In this document: piece after piece, positions 48,234 to 56,305 of the stretch | Layout: the number at the start of each line of letters is the position of its first letter | Position numbering within the stretch: the first letter of the stretch is position 1 | Notes under the pieces: generated by a model | Databases searched by the model: none | What the model was told of the DNA's origin: nothing | Seen by the model: the letters and a program-made list of their open reading frames with translations, nothing else | Translations under genes and position numbers: made by a program | Source of the DNA: Pseudomonas fluorescens | GTDB taxonomy: Bacteria > Pseudomonadota > Gammaproteobacteria > Pseudomonadales > Pseudomonadaceae | Assembly: GCF_902497785.1 (NCBI RefSeq) | Contig: NZ_CABVHK010000009.1 | Coordinates: 186,001 to 250,000, forward strand | Length of the DNA: 64,000 nucleotides | Direction: 5' to 3'

Positions 48234-49198
48234 TTTACAAGCTTGCGAAGAGATTTCTGACGCGGGCGCGTGGGTATGCTGCTCACGTCATAGGCAATAA
48301 AGGATAGAAGTAATTGAAGGCCTAGTATCACCGGTAGAGCAGACAGCATGACGGTGCCCGCGGTGGCAGGTACACCTGCGAAGAACGAAAGCGCCCAGGC
48401 GTAGCCCCCGAAGCCCAAACCGAAAAGAAACAGTGGCACCCCAAACAACAACTCGAACGTCGCGGCCGACATATCACGCAGAAAGTAGTTATAGCCCACG
48501 CGCTTCACAAAATTACGCAAATGACCAAAGCTGAAATCAACTAATGCGCGGCCATATCGTAAATTGCTGACCTCATCTCCATACACCGCATCCATGGGTA
48601 TCTCGACAACAACGGCCTTAATTGTGCCGAGCCGGAATAGCATGTCGGTTTCAAAAAAATACCGGTTACTAATCTTTTCCAAGGGAAGATGCTGGACGAT
48701 TTCAGCGTGAATAGCAGTATAGCCATTCGCCGGATCAAATATATTCCAGTAACCCGAAGACAATTTGTTCAACATCGAAAGTGCTGCATTCATTACCAGA
48801 CGCAGACGTGGCATACGATGCAATTCGGTTGTATCAAAGAAACGATTGCCCTTTGTGTAATCTGCCTCTTTGTCGAGAATCGGCGCTACGAACATTGGAA
48901 TCAGGCGCGGATCCATTTGACCGTCGCCATCCAGCTTAACAATCACATCAGCCCCGGCGGCGACCGCAGCACGGTAACCCGTCATAACTGCCCCGCCGAC
49001 CCCCTGGTTCATTTCATGGTGAATAACCACTACTCGCGGATCCACCACGGTATCAATGACGTAATGCCCTGAACCGTCTGGACATTTGTCATCGATGACA
49101 AATATTGAGGTCACCTCGGGCCCGATTCGAGCGATCAAATCCGAAATATGCCTGACTACTTTGTACGATGGAATAACAACTGCAATGTGGTGATTCAT
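48230..49198 (-). CDS. GtrB-like family-2 glycosyltransferase
   Basis: 322 aa. The GT2 domain has the nucleotide-sugar motif IFVIDDKCPDGSG (about residue 34), VIVKLDGDGQMDP (about 92) and PANGYTAIHAEIV. Two C-terminal membrane helices (about 232-262 and 272-300) are as in bactoprenol glucosyltransferases. It likely loads a sugar onto undecaprenyl phosphate for GtrA. It follows the large membrane-protein gene after 11 bases. Confidence 0.88.
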   Translation of the reverse strand: MNHHIAVVIPSYKVVRHISDLIARIGPEVTSIFVIDDKCPDGSGHYVIDTVVDPRVVVIHHEMNQGVGGAVMTGYRAAVAAGADVIVKLDGDGQMDPRLIPMFVAPILDKEADYTKGNRFFDTTELHRMPRLRLVMNAALSMLNKLSSGYWNIFDPANGYTAIHAEIVQHLPLEKISNRYFFETDMLFRLGTIKAVVVEIPMDAVYGDEVSNLRYGRALVDFSFGHLRNFVKRVGYNYFLRDMSAATFELLFGVPLFLFGLGFGGYAWALSFFAGVPATAGTVMLSALPVILGLQLLLSFIAYDVSSIPTRPRQKSLRKLVK

Positions 49199-49208
49199 AG
49201 ATTAGCTC

Positions 49209-51065
49209 TTATTCACTCTTCAAGCGTTTAAGTCGCAGCGTGCCGCCATCTCTGGCAACGGCAAACGATGCCGGCGAAATCCCCTGATCCGCGGGAGCAA
49301 ACCAACTGCCATAACGCACCCAAAACTCTGCATCCACTTTCCCCAGGGCCAGGAAATCGTAACCATCCAAAGCCGCATCAAGGGGAAGATCACACGCATA
49401 GATATCGTCCTTGGAGACAGGAACGCGGAGCACCCAGCATTTGGTATTGATCACCATTGGAGCCATCTCATACCGGAACATGAAGAACGTATAACCGGTC
49501 GAGTACGGATCGATGAAGTAGGTCTTTTGATTCGGTTTCGCAACAGATCGAATATCAATGGACAACTGACGAGAGATATCCCGCAAGCCAGATAGCTCTT
49601 GGTGCCTGGCCTTGCCTTCGTCTGTAAAGAAGGCAGCATGCACCTTCGGTATCAACACGAAAACCATCAGGAGGAGTGGCAGCATCACAAAAGACACAAG
49701 CCGTGATCGTTGCATTACTGCAATCTGTTGGCCGGCAGCACCTGCCAACGCAAAGCCCCATGCGAGCAGATAAGAACCAAAATATCGCTCAAAGGAAGCC
49801 AGCCGTACACTTTCGTAGTCTGAAAAATAAAAACCATAGCTCAGCAGCAGAAGACAGCTGAATGCGACGAGACCCGCCGCAACAATACTGAAGATAAATA
49901 GCTGGCGAACCCTGATAGCCGTGGGCAATAGCCACACGTGAATGCCTGTAAGCACAACAAGGATGAGCGCTTCTAATGCGGGGCTAATCAGAGACACCCC
50001 ACTCGAAGCATCAGCGGGCAGTATTCGTTGCCAAAACTCGGCCCATACCGCTACATGCTTATCGGAAGTAGGGTTTATGAAAAACTCGAGCACGTTACTG
50101 ATCGTCATCACTCTGGCATAAGGATCAGTCACACCAAGGCTAAGATAATAGGAATGCCAGCTCAATTGAGTGAACGCTACACCTGCGATTGCTGCGAAAA
50201 CACAGGCAGCGATACGAATTCTCTGTTGCCGGCTCGGCAGGGTACGGCAATCAAAAACGGCCGCTACCACCATCGCGCCGAGCCCCACCAACGCAAACGC
50301 AAATCCGACGTGCTTCACTAACGGCAGAAACATCAACATCGGGATAACGATCAAATACCCTCTGATGTCAGATTTTTTTGCAAGCAAAATTGCTACTGCA
50401 GCACCTAACAAAGCACCCAGTATAAGATCGACGTAAATTTCGTATATATCGTAGCCAAGCCCATATATAACAACAAAACACACCATCAATATGGAGATAG
50501 CAACCAGTGGTTTTCGGGCAGAGTTACTGACCAAAGCCAAAACAGCTGCAGCAAGTAATGACATGTGCGCAAACAGGATCGTACCGTCTGCCGCTCCCAT
50601 GACTTGCGCGAAATAATACTGAAACAGCGCTGTACCTGGCGGATAGGCCAAGAACATGATCTGCGAATCGGCGGTGAATAATCTATTTTCAGCGATCAGG
50701 TACTTGGCAACCAGTGCCCAGTGAGAAAACTCGTCCCAACCGAGAAACTGATAGCGCTTGTTCCATATAAAGCCGAAGACCACAAATGCGAGAATGGCGC
50801 CACAAACAAACACATTCTCTGTCAACTTCAATTGCCGGAATTTTAATCTCATTGCCGCCAAAACAGAGACTGCTGCACCGCACCACAACAAAACCATTGC
50901 TGTTTCATGTAAATACCCGAGCAACGACCCACAATAGAGCACAATGCTTATCGAGCAGAAAACCGCAAGTAAAGCTTCGCCGATAGAACTACGCGTTGCC
51001 TTGGCAAAAAAAACAACATACCCAAACATAGATATTGCGAAAAATAAAACCTTTAACAAGTGCAT
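49209..51065 (-). CDS. Large multi-pass membrane protein, probable GT-C glycosyltransferase
   Basis: 618 aa with about twelve hydrophobic segments and a C-terminal soluble domain of about 130 residues. The early loop WDEFSHWALVAKYLIAENRL carries acidic residues after the first helices, where GT-C enzymes keep their catalytic aspartate or glutamate. It probably transfers the GtrA/GtrB-supplied sugar onto O antigen or another surface polymer, the third function expected of a gtr module (inference). The AT-rich sequence suggests transfer. Confidence 0.7.
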   Translation of the reverse strand: MHLLKVLFFAISMFGYVVFFAKATRSSIGEALLAVFCSISIVLYCGSLLGYLHETAMVLLWCGAAVSVLAAMRLKFRQLKLTENVFVCGAILAFVVFGFIWNKRYQFLGWDEFSHWALVAKYLIAENRLFTADSQIMFLAYPPGTALFQYYFAQVMGAADGTILFAHMSLLAAAVLALVSNSARKPLVAISILMVCFVVIYGLGYDIYEIYVDLILGALLGAAVAILLAKKSDIRGYLIVIPMLMFLPLVKHVGFAFALVGLGAMVVAAVFDCRTLPSRQQRIRIAACVFAAIAGVAFTQLSWHSYYLSLGVTDPYARVMTISNVLEFFINPTSDKHVAVWAEFWQRILPADASSGVSLISPALEALILVVLTGIHVWLLPTAIRVRQLFIFSIVAAGLVAFSCLLLLSYGFYFSDYESVRLASFERYFGSYLLAWGFALAGAAGQQIAVMQRSRLVSFVMLPLLLMVFVLIPKVHAAFFTDEGKARHQELSGLRDISRQLSIDIRSVAKPNQKTYFIDPYSTGYTFFMFRYEMAPMVINTKCWVLRVPVSKDDIYACDLPLDAALDGYDFLALGKVDAEFWVRYGSWFAPADQGISPASFAVARDGGTLRLKRLKSE

Positions 51066-51679
51066 CTCCTAATTGAAAAACTTCGTGATGACGGCGATGA
51101 GACAAGGTCCTTGAAGCTCATTGACACCTATAAGAGAACCGTCATAACGTCCCTACTTGATAAAACTTATATTTCGCTTTCAATTTACGTTTTTGTTCAA
51201 GACGTGTTTTAGATCTTTTAGCCCTGCAGATCTCTCCCAAAAATGGGCGGCCTTGTCTGTAGGACGAATCTTACACGGCGCTGCCGAGTGTTGCTATTCT
51301 TTGCAGGATCCTCCGACTGGACTGCTTGAAGGGATTGCCAAGGTCTCTCACCGACGGCCCACCCCCTTCAAGCGAGCGATATCACGCAAACTGTCGGGCT
51401 ACTACAACGGCAGGCCGCGCGGTTTGGTGAGTTGGTTTACTTGATCGTGGGCTGATCGAAGACGTGAAGCGACTGTAGCGGCCCATGAACGGCAAGGAAG
51501 GAGTTCATCTGACCCTAAGCAGGGTGCTTAGGCAGTAAGCGGTACCAAGACCGGGTGAACGCACTTACGTAGTTACGCACAACGCAACCGACAATCAGAA
51601 AACGCTCAAAAACTCTGCCTCGCGATTTTGATAATTCATCTACCAACCTGGCAGTACCAGCGGGCAAGGCGCATGAATG
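51066..51679. other. Degenerate accessory DNA
   Basis: About 600 bases between the membrane-protein gene and the recombinase remnant. Several short open frames in both directions have no recognisable product. The DNA looks like eroded mobile-element sequence. Confidence 0.45.
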
Positions 51680-51840
51680 TGCGCGCAGCCGCATAAATAC
51701 ATCCGGGCGCTGATGGGGCATGCGAACGAGAAGATGACGAACCATTATCGGGCAGCACTACGAGAAGACGATTCGAGTACCGGGAGGTGTGCGCTGAGTT
51801 GGCGTTTTATGGAGATTGCAAAATTGCGACAACAAAAAAG
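51680..51840 (+). pseudogene. Remnant of a tyrosine recombinase C-terminus
   Basis: In one frame the DNA reads PHKYIRALMGHANEKMTNHY, the catalytic H-x-x-M-x-x-Y region of tRNA-targeting phage integrases. About 45 bases later a second frame reads EYREVCAELAFYGDCKIATT, resembling the tail of the same family. The two are out of frame and everything upstream is lost. It lies 50 bases from the tRNA-Val 3' end, the usual place of an island integrase. Confidence 0.7.
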
Positions 51841-51861
51841 GGCCCACCTTTCGGTGAGCCC
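51834..51861 (-). terminator. Terminator of tRNA-Val
   Basis: GGGCTCACC and its partner GGTGGGCCC pair around a GAAA loop on the minus strand, followed by a run of T. It lies 32 bases beyond the tRNA. Confidence 0.85.
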
Positions 51862-51892
51862 TTCTAGACCGCCCAGCAGAGCGGATTTTGTT

Positions 51893-51969
51893 TGGTAGGC
51901 GCGATTGGACTCGAACCAACGACCCCCACCATGTCAAGGTGGTGCTCTAACCAACTGAGCTACGTGCCT
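51893..51969 (-). tRNA. tRNA-Val(GAC)
   Basis: 77 bases with encoded CCA (51893-51895). The anticodon loop TTGACAT gives GAC; the D arm has AGCTCAGTTGG and the T arm GGTTCGAGTCC. The acceptor stem AGGCACG against CGCGCCT pairs except for A5-C68. This mismatch may reflect replacement of the 3' half by an incoming element. Confidence 0.95.
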
Positions 51970-52152
51970 GCTGTGAGGCGGCATTCTACGGAATTCCGGA
52001 GGGGTGTCAACACCTTTTTTCGAGCTAACCCTATGAATATGCAAAATATTTAATTTGGTTGCGACGACGTCGAATTTGCGGTGGCTGGCGGTCGATTTTT
52101 AACTCGGGTAGGATCGGAGCACTCGTAAAATATATTAAACAGAGGCTGCAGG

Positions 52153-53436
52153 ATGGCGAACATTCCCTACCCAGAGTCCTATTACGCGGCGTCGGCCAAT
52201 GCGGTTCCGCCCCGCCCCGCCTTGCAGGGTGAAGTAGAGACGGATGTCTGTGTGATTGGCGCGGGTTACACCGGTCTGTCCTCTGCCCTGTTTCTGCTGG
52301 AGAACGGTTTCAAGGTCACGGTGCTGGAGGCTGCCAGGGTCGGCTTCGGGGCGTCGGGTCGCAATGGTGGCCAGATTGTTAACAGCTACAGCCGCGACAT
52401 CGATGTGATCGAGCGCACGGTCGGCCCCAAGCAGGCACAGTTGCTGGGTCAGATGGCGTTTGAGGGTGGGCGGATTATTCGTGAGCGGGTGGCCAAGTAC
52501 AACATTCAGTGCGATTTGAAGGACGGCGGTGTGTTTGCCGCGATCACTGCCAGGCAGATGGCCCATCTGGAATCGCAGAAGCGTTTGTGGGAGCGTTTTG
52601 GTCACACGCAGCTGGAGCTGATGGATCAACGGCGCATTCGCGAAGTGGTCAGCTGCGAGCAATACGTCGGCGGCATGCTCGACATGAGTGGCGGGCACAT
52701 TCATCCGCTGAACCTGGCGTTGGGCGAAGCGGCCGCCATCGAATCATTAGGCGGCACTGTCTATGAGCAGTCGCCGGCGGTGCGCATCGAGCGCGGTGCC
52801 AATCCGGTGGTGCATACGCCTCAGGGTAGAGTCCGGGCCAAGTTCATCATCGTCGCCGGCAACGCCTACCTCGGGAATCTGGTGCCGGAATTGGCGGCCA
52901 AATCGATGCCTTGCGGAACTCAGGTGATTACGACCGAGCCGCTGGGCGAGGCCCTGGCCAAGCGTTTGTTGCCGCAGGATTACTGCGTCGAAGATTGCAA
53001 TTATCTGCTCGACTATTACCGTCTGACCGGCGACAAGCGTCTGGTGTTCGGCGGTGGTGTGGTGTACGGCGCGCGGGATCCGGCGAACATCGAGGCGATC
53101 ATTCGGCCGAAGATGCTCAAGGCGTTCCCGCAGCTCAAGGATGTGAAGATCGATTACGCCTGGACTGGCAATTTCCTGCTGACCCTGTCGCGTCTTCCGC
53201 AGGTCGGGCGCCTGGGCGATAACATTTACTATTCCCAGGGTTGCAGCGGCCACGGCGTGACGTATACGCACCTGGCGGGCAAGGTGCTGGCCGAAGCATT
53301 GCGCGGCCAGGCTGAGCGTTTCGACGCGTTTGCAGATTTGCCGCACTACCCTTTCCCCGGCGGACAGCTACTGGGGACGCCGTTTGCGGCATTGGGGGCC
53401 TGGTATTACGGGTTGCGGGATAAGCTCGGGTTCTGA
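52153..53436 (+). CDS. FAD-dependent amine oxidoreductase, PuuB-like
   Basis: 427 aa. The DAO fold begins with the dinucleotide motif DVCVIGAGYTGLSSALFLLE (about residues 32-52). Further segments are GFGASGRNGGQIVNSYSRDI and, at the C-terminus, YYSQGCSGHGVTYTHLAGKV. The overall pattern fits gamma-glutamylputrescine oxidase and its relatives, which act in polyamine breakdown. No polyamine genes adjoin it, so the substrate is not proven. It is monocistronic and followed by a REP doublet. Confidence 0.82.
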   Translation: MANIPYPESYYAASANAVPPRPALQGEVETDVCVIGAGYTGLSSALFLLENGFKVTVLEAARVGFGASGRNGGQIVNSYSRDIDVIERTVGPKQAQLLGQMAFEGGRIIRERVAKYNIQCDLKDGGVFAAITARQMAHLESQKRLWERFGHTQLELMDQRRIREVVSCEQYVGGMLDMSGGHIHPLNLALGEAAAIESLGGTVYEQSPAVRIERGANPVVHTPQGRVRAKFIIVAGNAYLGNLVPELAAKSMPCGTQVITTEPLGEALAKRLLPQDYCVEDCNYLLDYYRLTGDKRLVFGGGVVYGARDPANIEAIIRPKMLKAFPQLKDVKIDYAWTGNFLLTLSRLPQVGRLGDNIYYSQGCSGHGVTYTHLAGKVLAEALRGQAERFDAFADLPHYPFPGGQLLGTPFAALGAWYYGLRDKLGF

Positions 53437-53453
53437 CAGACACCCTAAACCCT

Positions 53454-53541
53454 GTGGGAGCGAGCCTGCTCGCGAAGACGGATAAACATTCAATATTGAT
53501 TTTGAATGTGAAAACCGCTTCGCGAGCAGGCTCGCTCCCAC
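53454..53541. repeat. REP doublet (REPIN-like)
   Basis: GTGGGAGCGAGCCTGCTCGC at 53454 and its complement ending at 53541 face each other with about 40 bases between. It is the usual paired extragenic palindrome of the P. fluorescens group, located between two convergent genes. Confidence 0.92.
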
Positions 53542-53554
53542 AATGGCCGGGGTG

Positions 53555-54526
53555 TCAGAGCCGATGCCGGGGGATGCCGCTGCGGATCCGCAGGATGTCG
53601 GCGAGGACGGCCAGGGCGATTTCCGCGGGGGTTTTGCTGCCCAGGTTCAGGCCGATCGGTGCATGGATTCTCGCTATTTCGCCGTCGCCCAAACCACCAA
53701 TCCTGCGTAGCCGCTCGAAGCGTTTTTGCGAGGTCTGCATCGACCCCATCACACCGATGTAGAACGCCTCGGTGCGCACCGCTTCCATCATTGCCAAATC
53801 ATCAATGCGTGGATCGTGAGTCAGTGCCACCACTGCCGTGTCGCTGTGACAGCCGCCATCGGCGATGAACACCGACGGCAATTGTCGTCGAATCTCGACG
53901 TTGTCCAGCACCACGCCTTCGAGCACGTCATCGCGCGGGTCGCAGAGAATCACCTCGAAACCCAGGCCCACCGCAAACTCCGCACACGCCTGAGCAACGC
54001 TGGAGTACCCGGCGAGCAATAACCGCTGAGCCGCACCGATGCGCACGCGAACCCGGTCGACTTCTCGCTCGATGCGCACACCCTGCTCACGATCATCAAA
54101 CAAAGTGCGCGCACCACTGGCCAGATCAACCTCACGAATCAACCGACGCTGGCCCAGCAACGCCGACTCCAGCTCGCGCAGATGCGCCTGAACCTCGCAC
54201 TCAGGTTCAAGCTTTTCCACCAGTACATCGAGCACACCGCCACAGGGCAGGCTCACCCGGGAACGCGGATCATCGCCCTCGCCATACCGCACGACAGTCA
54301 CGGATTCGAGAAACGCACCTTCGGCGACGCGCTCGAGAAAATCCTCCTCGACACAGCCGCCGGACAACGAACCGATCCAGTGTCCGTCTGCATTTACCGC
54401 CAACAGCGAGCCCGGCGCACGTGGCGCCGAGCCGTAGGTGGCAAGTACCGTGCACAGCCAGATGCGCTGCCCGGCCATTGACCATTGCAGCGCCCGGCGC
54501 ACCACTTGCAGATCGAGATGCTGCAT
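53555..54526 (-). CDS. XdhC-type molybdenum-enzyme maturation factor
   Basis: 323 aa from the ATG at 54526, one base after the cytochrome gene's stop. N-terminal XdhC/CoxI segments are LATYGSAPRAPGSLLAVNAD and GSLSGGCVEEDFLERVA; the C-terminal Rossmann part has VVALTHDPRIDDLAMMEA and FYIGVMGS. XdhC proteins bind and sulfurate the molybdenum cofactor before insertion into the large subunit. It ends the operon of the molybdenum hydroxylase. Confidence 0.92.
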   Translation of the reverse strand: MQHLDLQVVRRALQWSMAGQRIWLCTVLATYGSAPRAPGSLLAVNADGHWIGSLSGGCVEEDFLERVAEGAFLESVTVVRYGEGDDPRSRVSLPCGGVLDVLVEKLEPECEVQAHLRELESALLGQRRLIREVDLASGARTLFDDREQGVRIEREVDRVRVRIGAAQRLLLAGYSSVAQACAEFAVGLGFEVILCDPRDDVLEGVVLDNVEIRRQLPSVFIADGGCHSDTAVVALTHDPRIDDLAMMEAVRTEAFYIGVMGSMQTSQKRFERLRRIGGLGDGEIARIHAPIGLNLGSKTPAEIALAVLADILRIRSGIPRHRL

Positions 54527-54527
54527 G

Positions 54528-55763
54528 TCAGTGCACCTTGTGCTCAAGCGGCGGGGCATCGGCCCGTAGCGTCTGCACGTCGCTCACTGCCAGATCACCC
54601 GGTTGACCACCCCAACCCTGACGCAGGTAGTTCAGCAGATCAGTCAGTTGTTCGTGGCTGAGTTTTTCAGCGAAGCCCGGCATTGGTTGCATGTGTTCGA
54701 AGCCGGAAAATTTCTGCTCCCCGATACCGTCGTCGATCACCCGCACCAGGTTGCGCGGATCTTCCAGACGCAGCGTTGTGTTGCCACGCATCGCCACCGC
54801 AATGTGCGGTTTGCCTTCGCCTCCCGCTGCGTGGCAACCGGCGCAGACGTTCAGGTAATCCTGACGACCTCGCTGGGCGCTGGCACTCAGTTGCTCCAGC
54901 GGCACGTCCGTCAGCACCTTCGCCGCTGGCGGTTGATCGCCGAGCAGGTAAGTCGCCATGGCCGCCAGATCCGGGTCATTGAGGCCTTGGGTGCTGTTGT
55001 GGAACACCGGGAACATCTCGTTGAACATCGTGCCTTGCGCGCTCATGCCGTGCTTGAGGAACGAGCTCAGGTCCTGATGATTCCAGCCGCGAGCGGCCAG
55101 GTCATTGGCCAGCAGGCTCGGCGCCAGATAGCCGTTGAGCAGGCCGCCGGTCATGCGCTTGTCCTGCTGCATCGCGCCGGGCAAACCACGCGGGGTGTGG
55201 CATTCGCCGCAATGGCCGAGCACGTCGACCATGTACTGACCGCGCTTGAAAGCCTCGCTCTTGCCTTCGGTGGACGACAGTTTCACGTCCTTGCCGTAGA
55301 GCATGTTCCAGCCCATCAGACCGAGGCGCACGTTGAACGGAAAGCCCAGACGGGTGACCGGCGCTGCACGCTCGATCGGCTCGACGGTTTTCAGGTACGC
55401 GTGAATCGCGTCCGAATCTGCACGCGGCATCAAATGATACGAGGTGTACGGCATCGCCGGGTACAGGTTGGCGCCATCGCGACGCTTGCCCGCGGTGAGC
55501 GCGGCGAAGAATTCGTCATCGCTGTACAGGCCGATGCCATGCTCTTTGCTCGGGGTGATGTTGGTGCCGTAGATCGTACCGAACGGCGAGACGATTGGCA
55601 GACCGCCCGCATACGGCGCGCCACCCGGTGCGGTGTGGCAGGCCATGCAGTCAGCGGCGCGGGCGAGATAGGCCCCGCGAACCACCTGATCATCCGCCTG
55701 CGCCAACAACACCGGCGCAGCCAGACCAACCGCCAACGCCAGGCGGGAAAGTAAATGCTTCAT
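54528..55763 (-). CDS. Triheme cytochrome c subunit
   Basis: 411 aa from the ATG at 55763, with a signal peptide to about residue 23. There are three heme c sites: CMACH (about residue 39), CGECH and CAGCH. It is the membrane-anchored or periplasmic electron acceptor that passes electrons from the 2Fe-2S subunit to the respiratory chain. The order large subunit, 2Fe-2S, cytochrome is that of isoquinoline-oxidoreductase-type and alcohol/aldehyde-type hydroxylases. Confidence 0.93.
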   Translation of the reverse strand: MKHLLSRLALAVGLAAPVLLAQADDQVVRGAYLARAADCMACHTAPGGAPYAGGLPIVSPFGTIYGTNITPSKEHGIGLYSDDEFFAALTAGKRRDGANLYPAMPYTSYHLMPRADSDAIHAYLKTVEPIERAAPVTRLGFPFNVRLGLMGWNMLYGKDVKLSSTEGKSEAFKRGQYMVDVLGHCGECHTPRGLPGAMQQDKRMTGGLLNGYLAPSLLANDLAARGWNHQDLSSFLKHGMSAQGTMFNEMFPVFHNSTQGLNDPDLAAMATYLLGDQPPAAKVLTDVPLEQLSASAQRGRQDYLNVCAGCHAAGGEGKPHIAVAMRGNTTLRLEDPRNLVRVIDDGIGEQKFSGFEHMQPMPGFAEKLSHEQLTDLLNYLRQGWGGQPGDLAVSDVQTLRADAPPLEHKVH

Positions 55764-55765
55764 GC

Positions 55766-56305
55766 TTAACCCTCCTTGACCAGGCCGAGATCGGTCAACA
55801 CATTGCGCGTCGCGCTGTAGTAGCGCACGTAGCCGGTGCAGCGGCAGATGTGGTGACCGAGGCTGTCTTCGATGACTTGTTCCAGCTGGCTTTTGACGAT
55901 CGGCTGACGCTGCAATTTTTCCACCAGTACCGTCGCTGCATTGACGAAACCCGGCGCGCAATAGCTGCACTGGAAAGCGAATTCATCGACGAAGCGCTGC
56001 TGGATCGGGTTCAGCTCGGTGACCTTGCCCTGCTCGTCGCGGGTTGCGTGACCTTCAATGGTCCGGACTTTTTTGCCTTCGAAATAATGCGCACCGGTGA
56101 TGCAGGTGCGCACTTCTTCGCTGGTGCCATCGGGGTTGTCGACGATGACCACGCAAGCGTGGCAGATGCCTTGACCGCAACCGAGGCGCGAGCCGGTGAG
56201 GTTTTTGTATTCGTGCAAATAGTCGATCATCGGCAGGTCATCAGGGATGTCCACCGGGCCGACGGCTTGACCGTTGAGGGTCAGTTGAAGCGGACGGTTA
56301 GGCAT
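55766..56305 (-). CDS. 2Fe-2S subunit of molybdenum hydroxylase
   Basis: 179 aa from the ATG at 56305. First cluster ligands are in GCGQGICHACVV and VRTC; the second are in CSYCAPGF and CRCTGY. This is the two-cluster subunit of the xanthine-oxidase family. Its start overlaps the large-subunit stop by eight bases. It has no export signal, so it should be carried out as a complex with the Tat-signal-bearing large subunit. Confidence 0.95.
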   Translation of the reverse strand: MPNRPLQLTLNGQAVGPVDIPDDLPMIDYLHEYKNLTGSRLGCGQGICHACVVIVDNPDGTSEEVRTCITGAHYFEGKKVRTIEGHATRDEQGKVTELNPIQQRFVDEFAFQCSYCAPGFVNAATVLVEKLQRQPIVKSQLEQVIEDSLGHHICRCTGYVRYYSATRNVLTDLGLVKEG

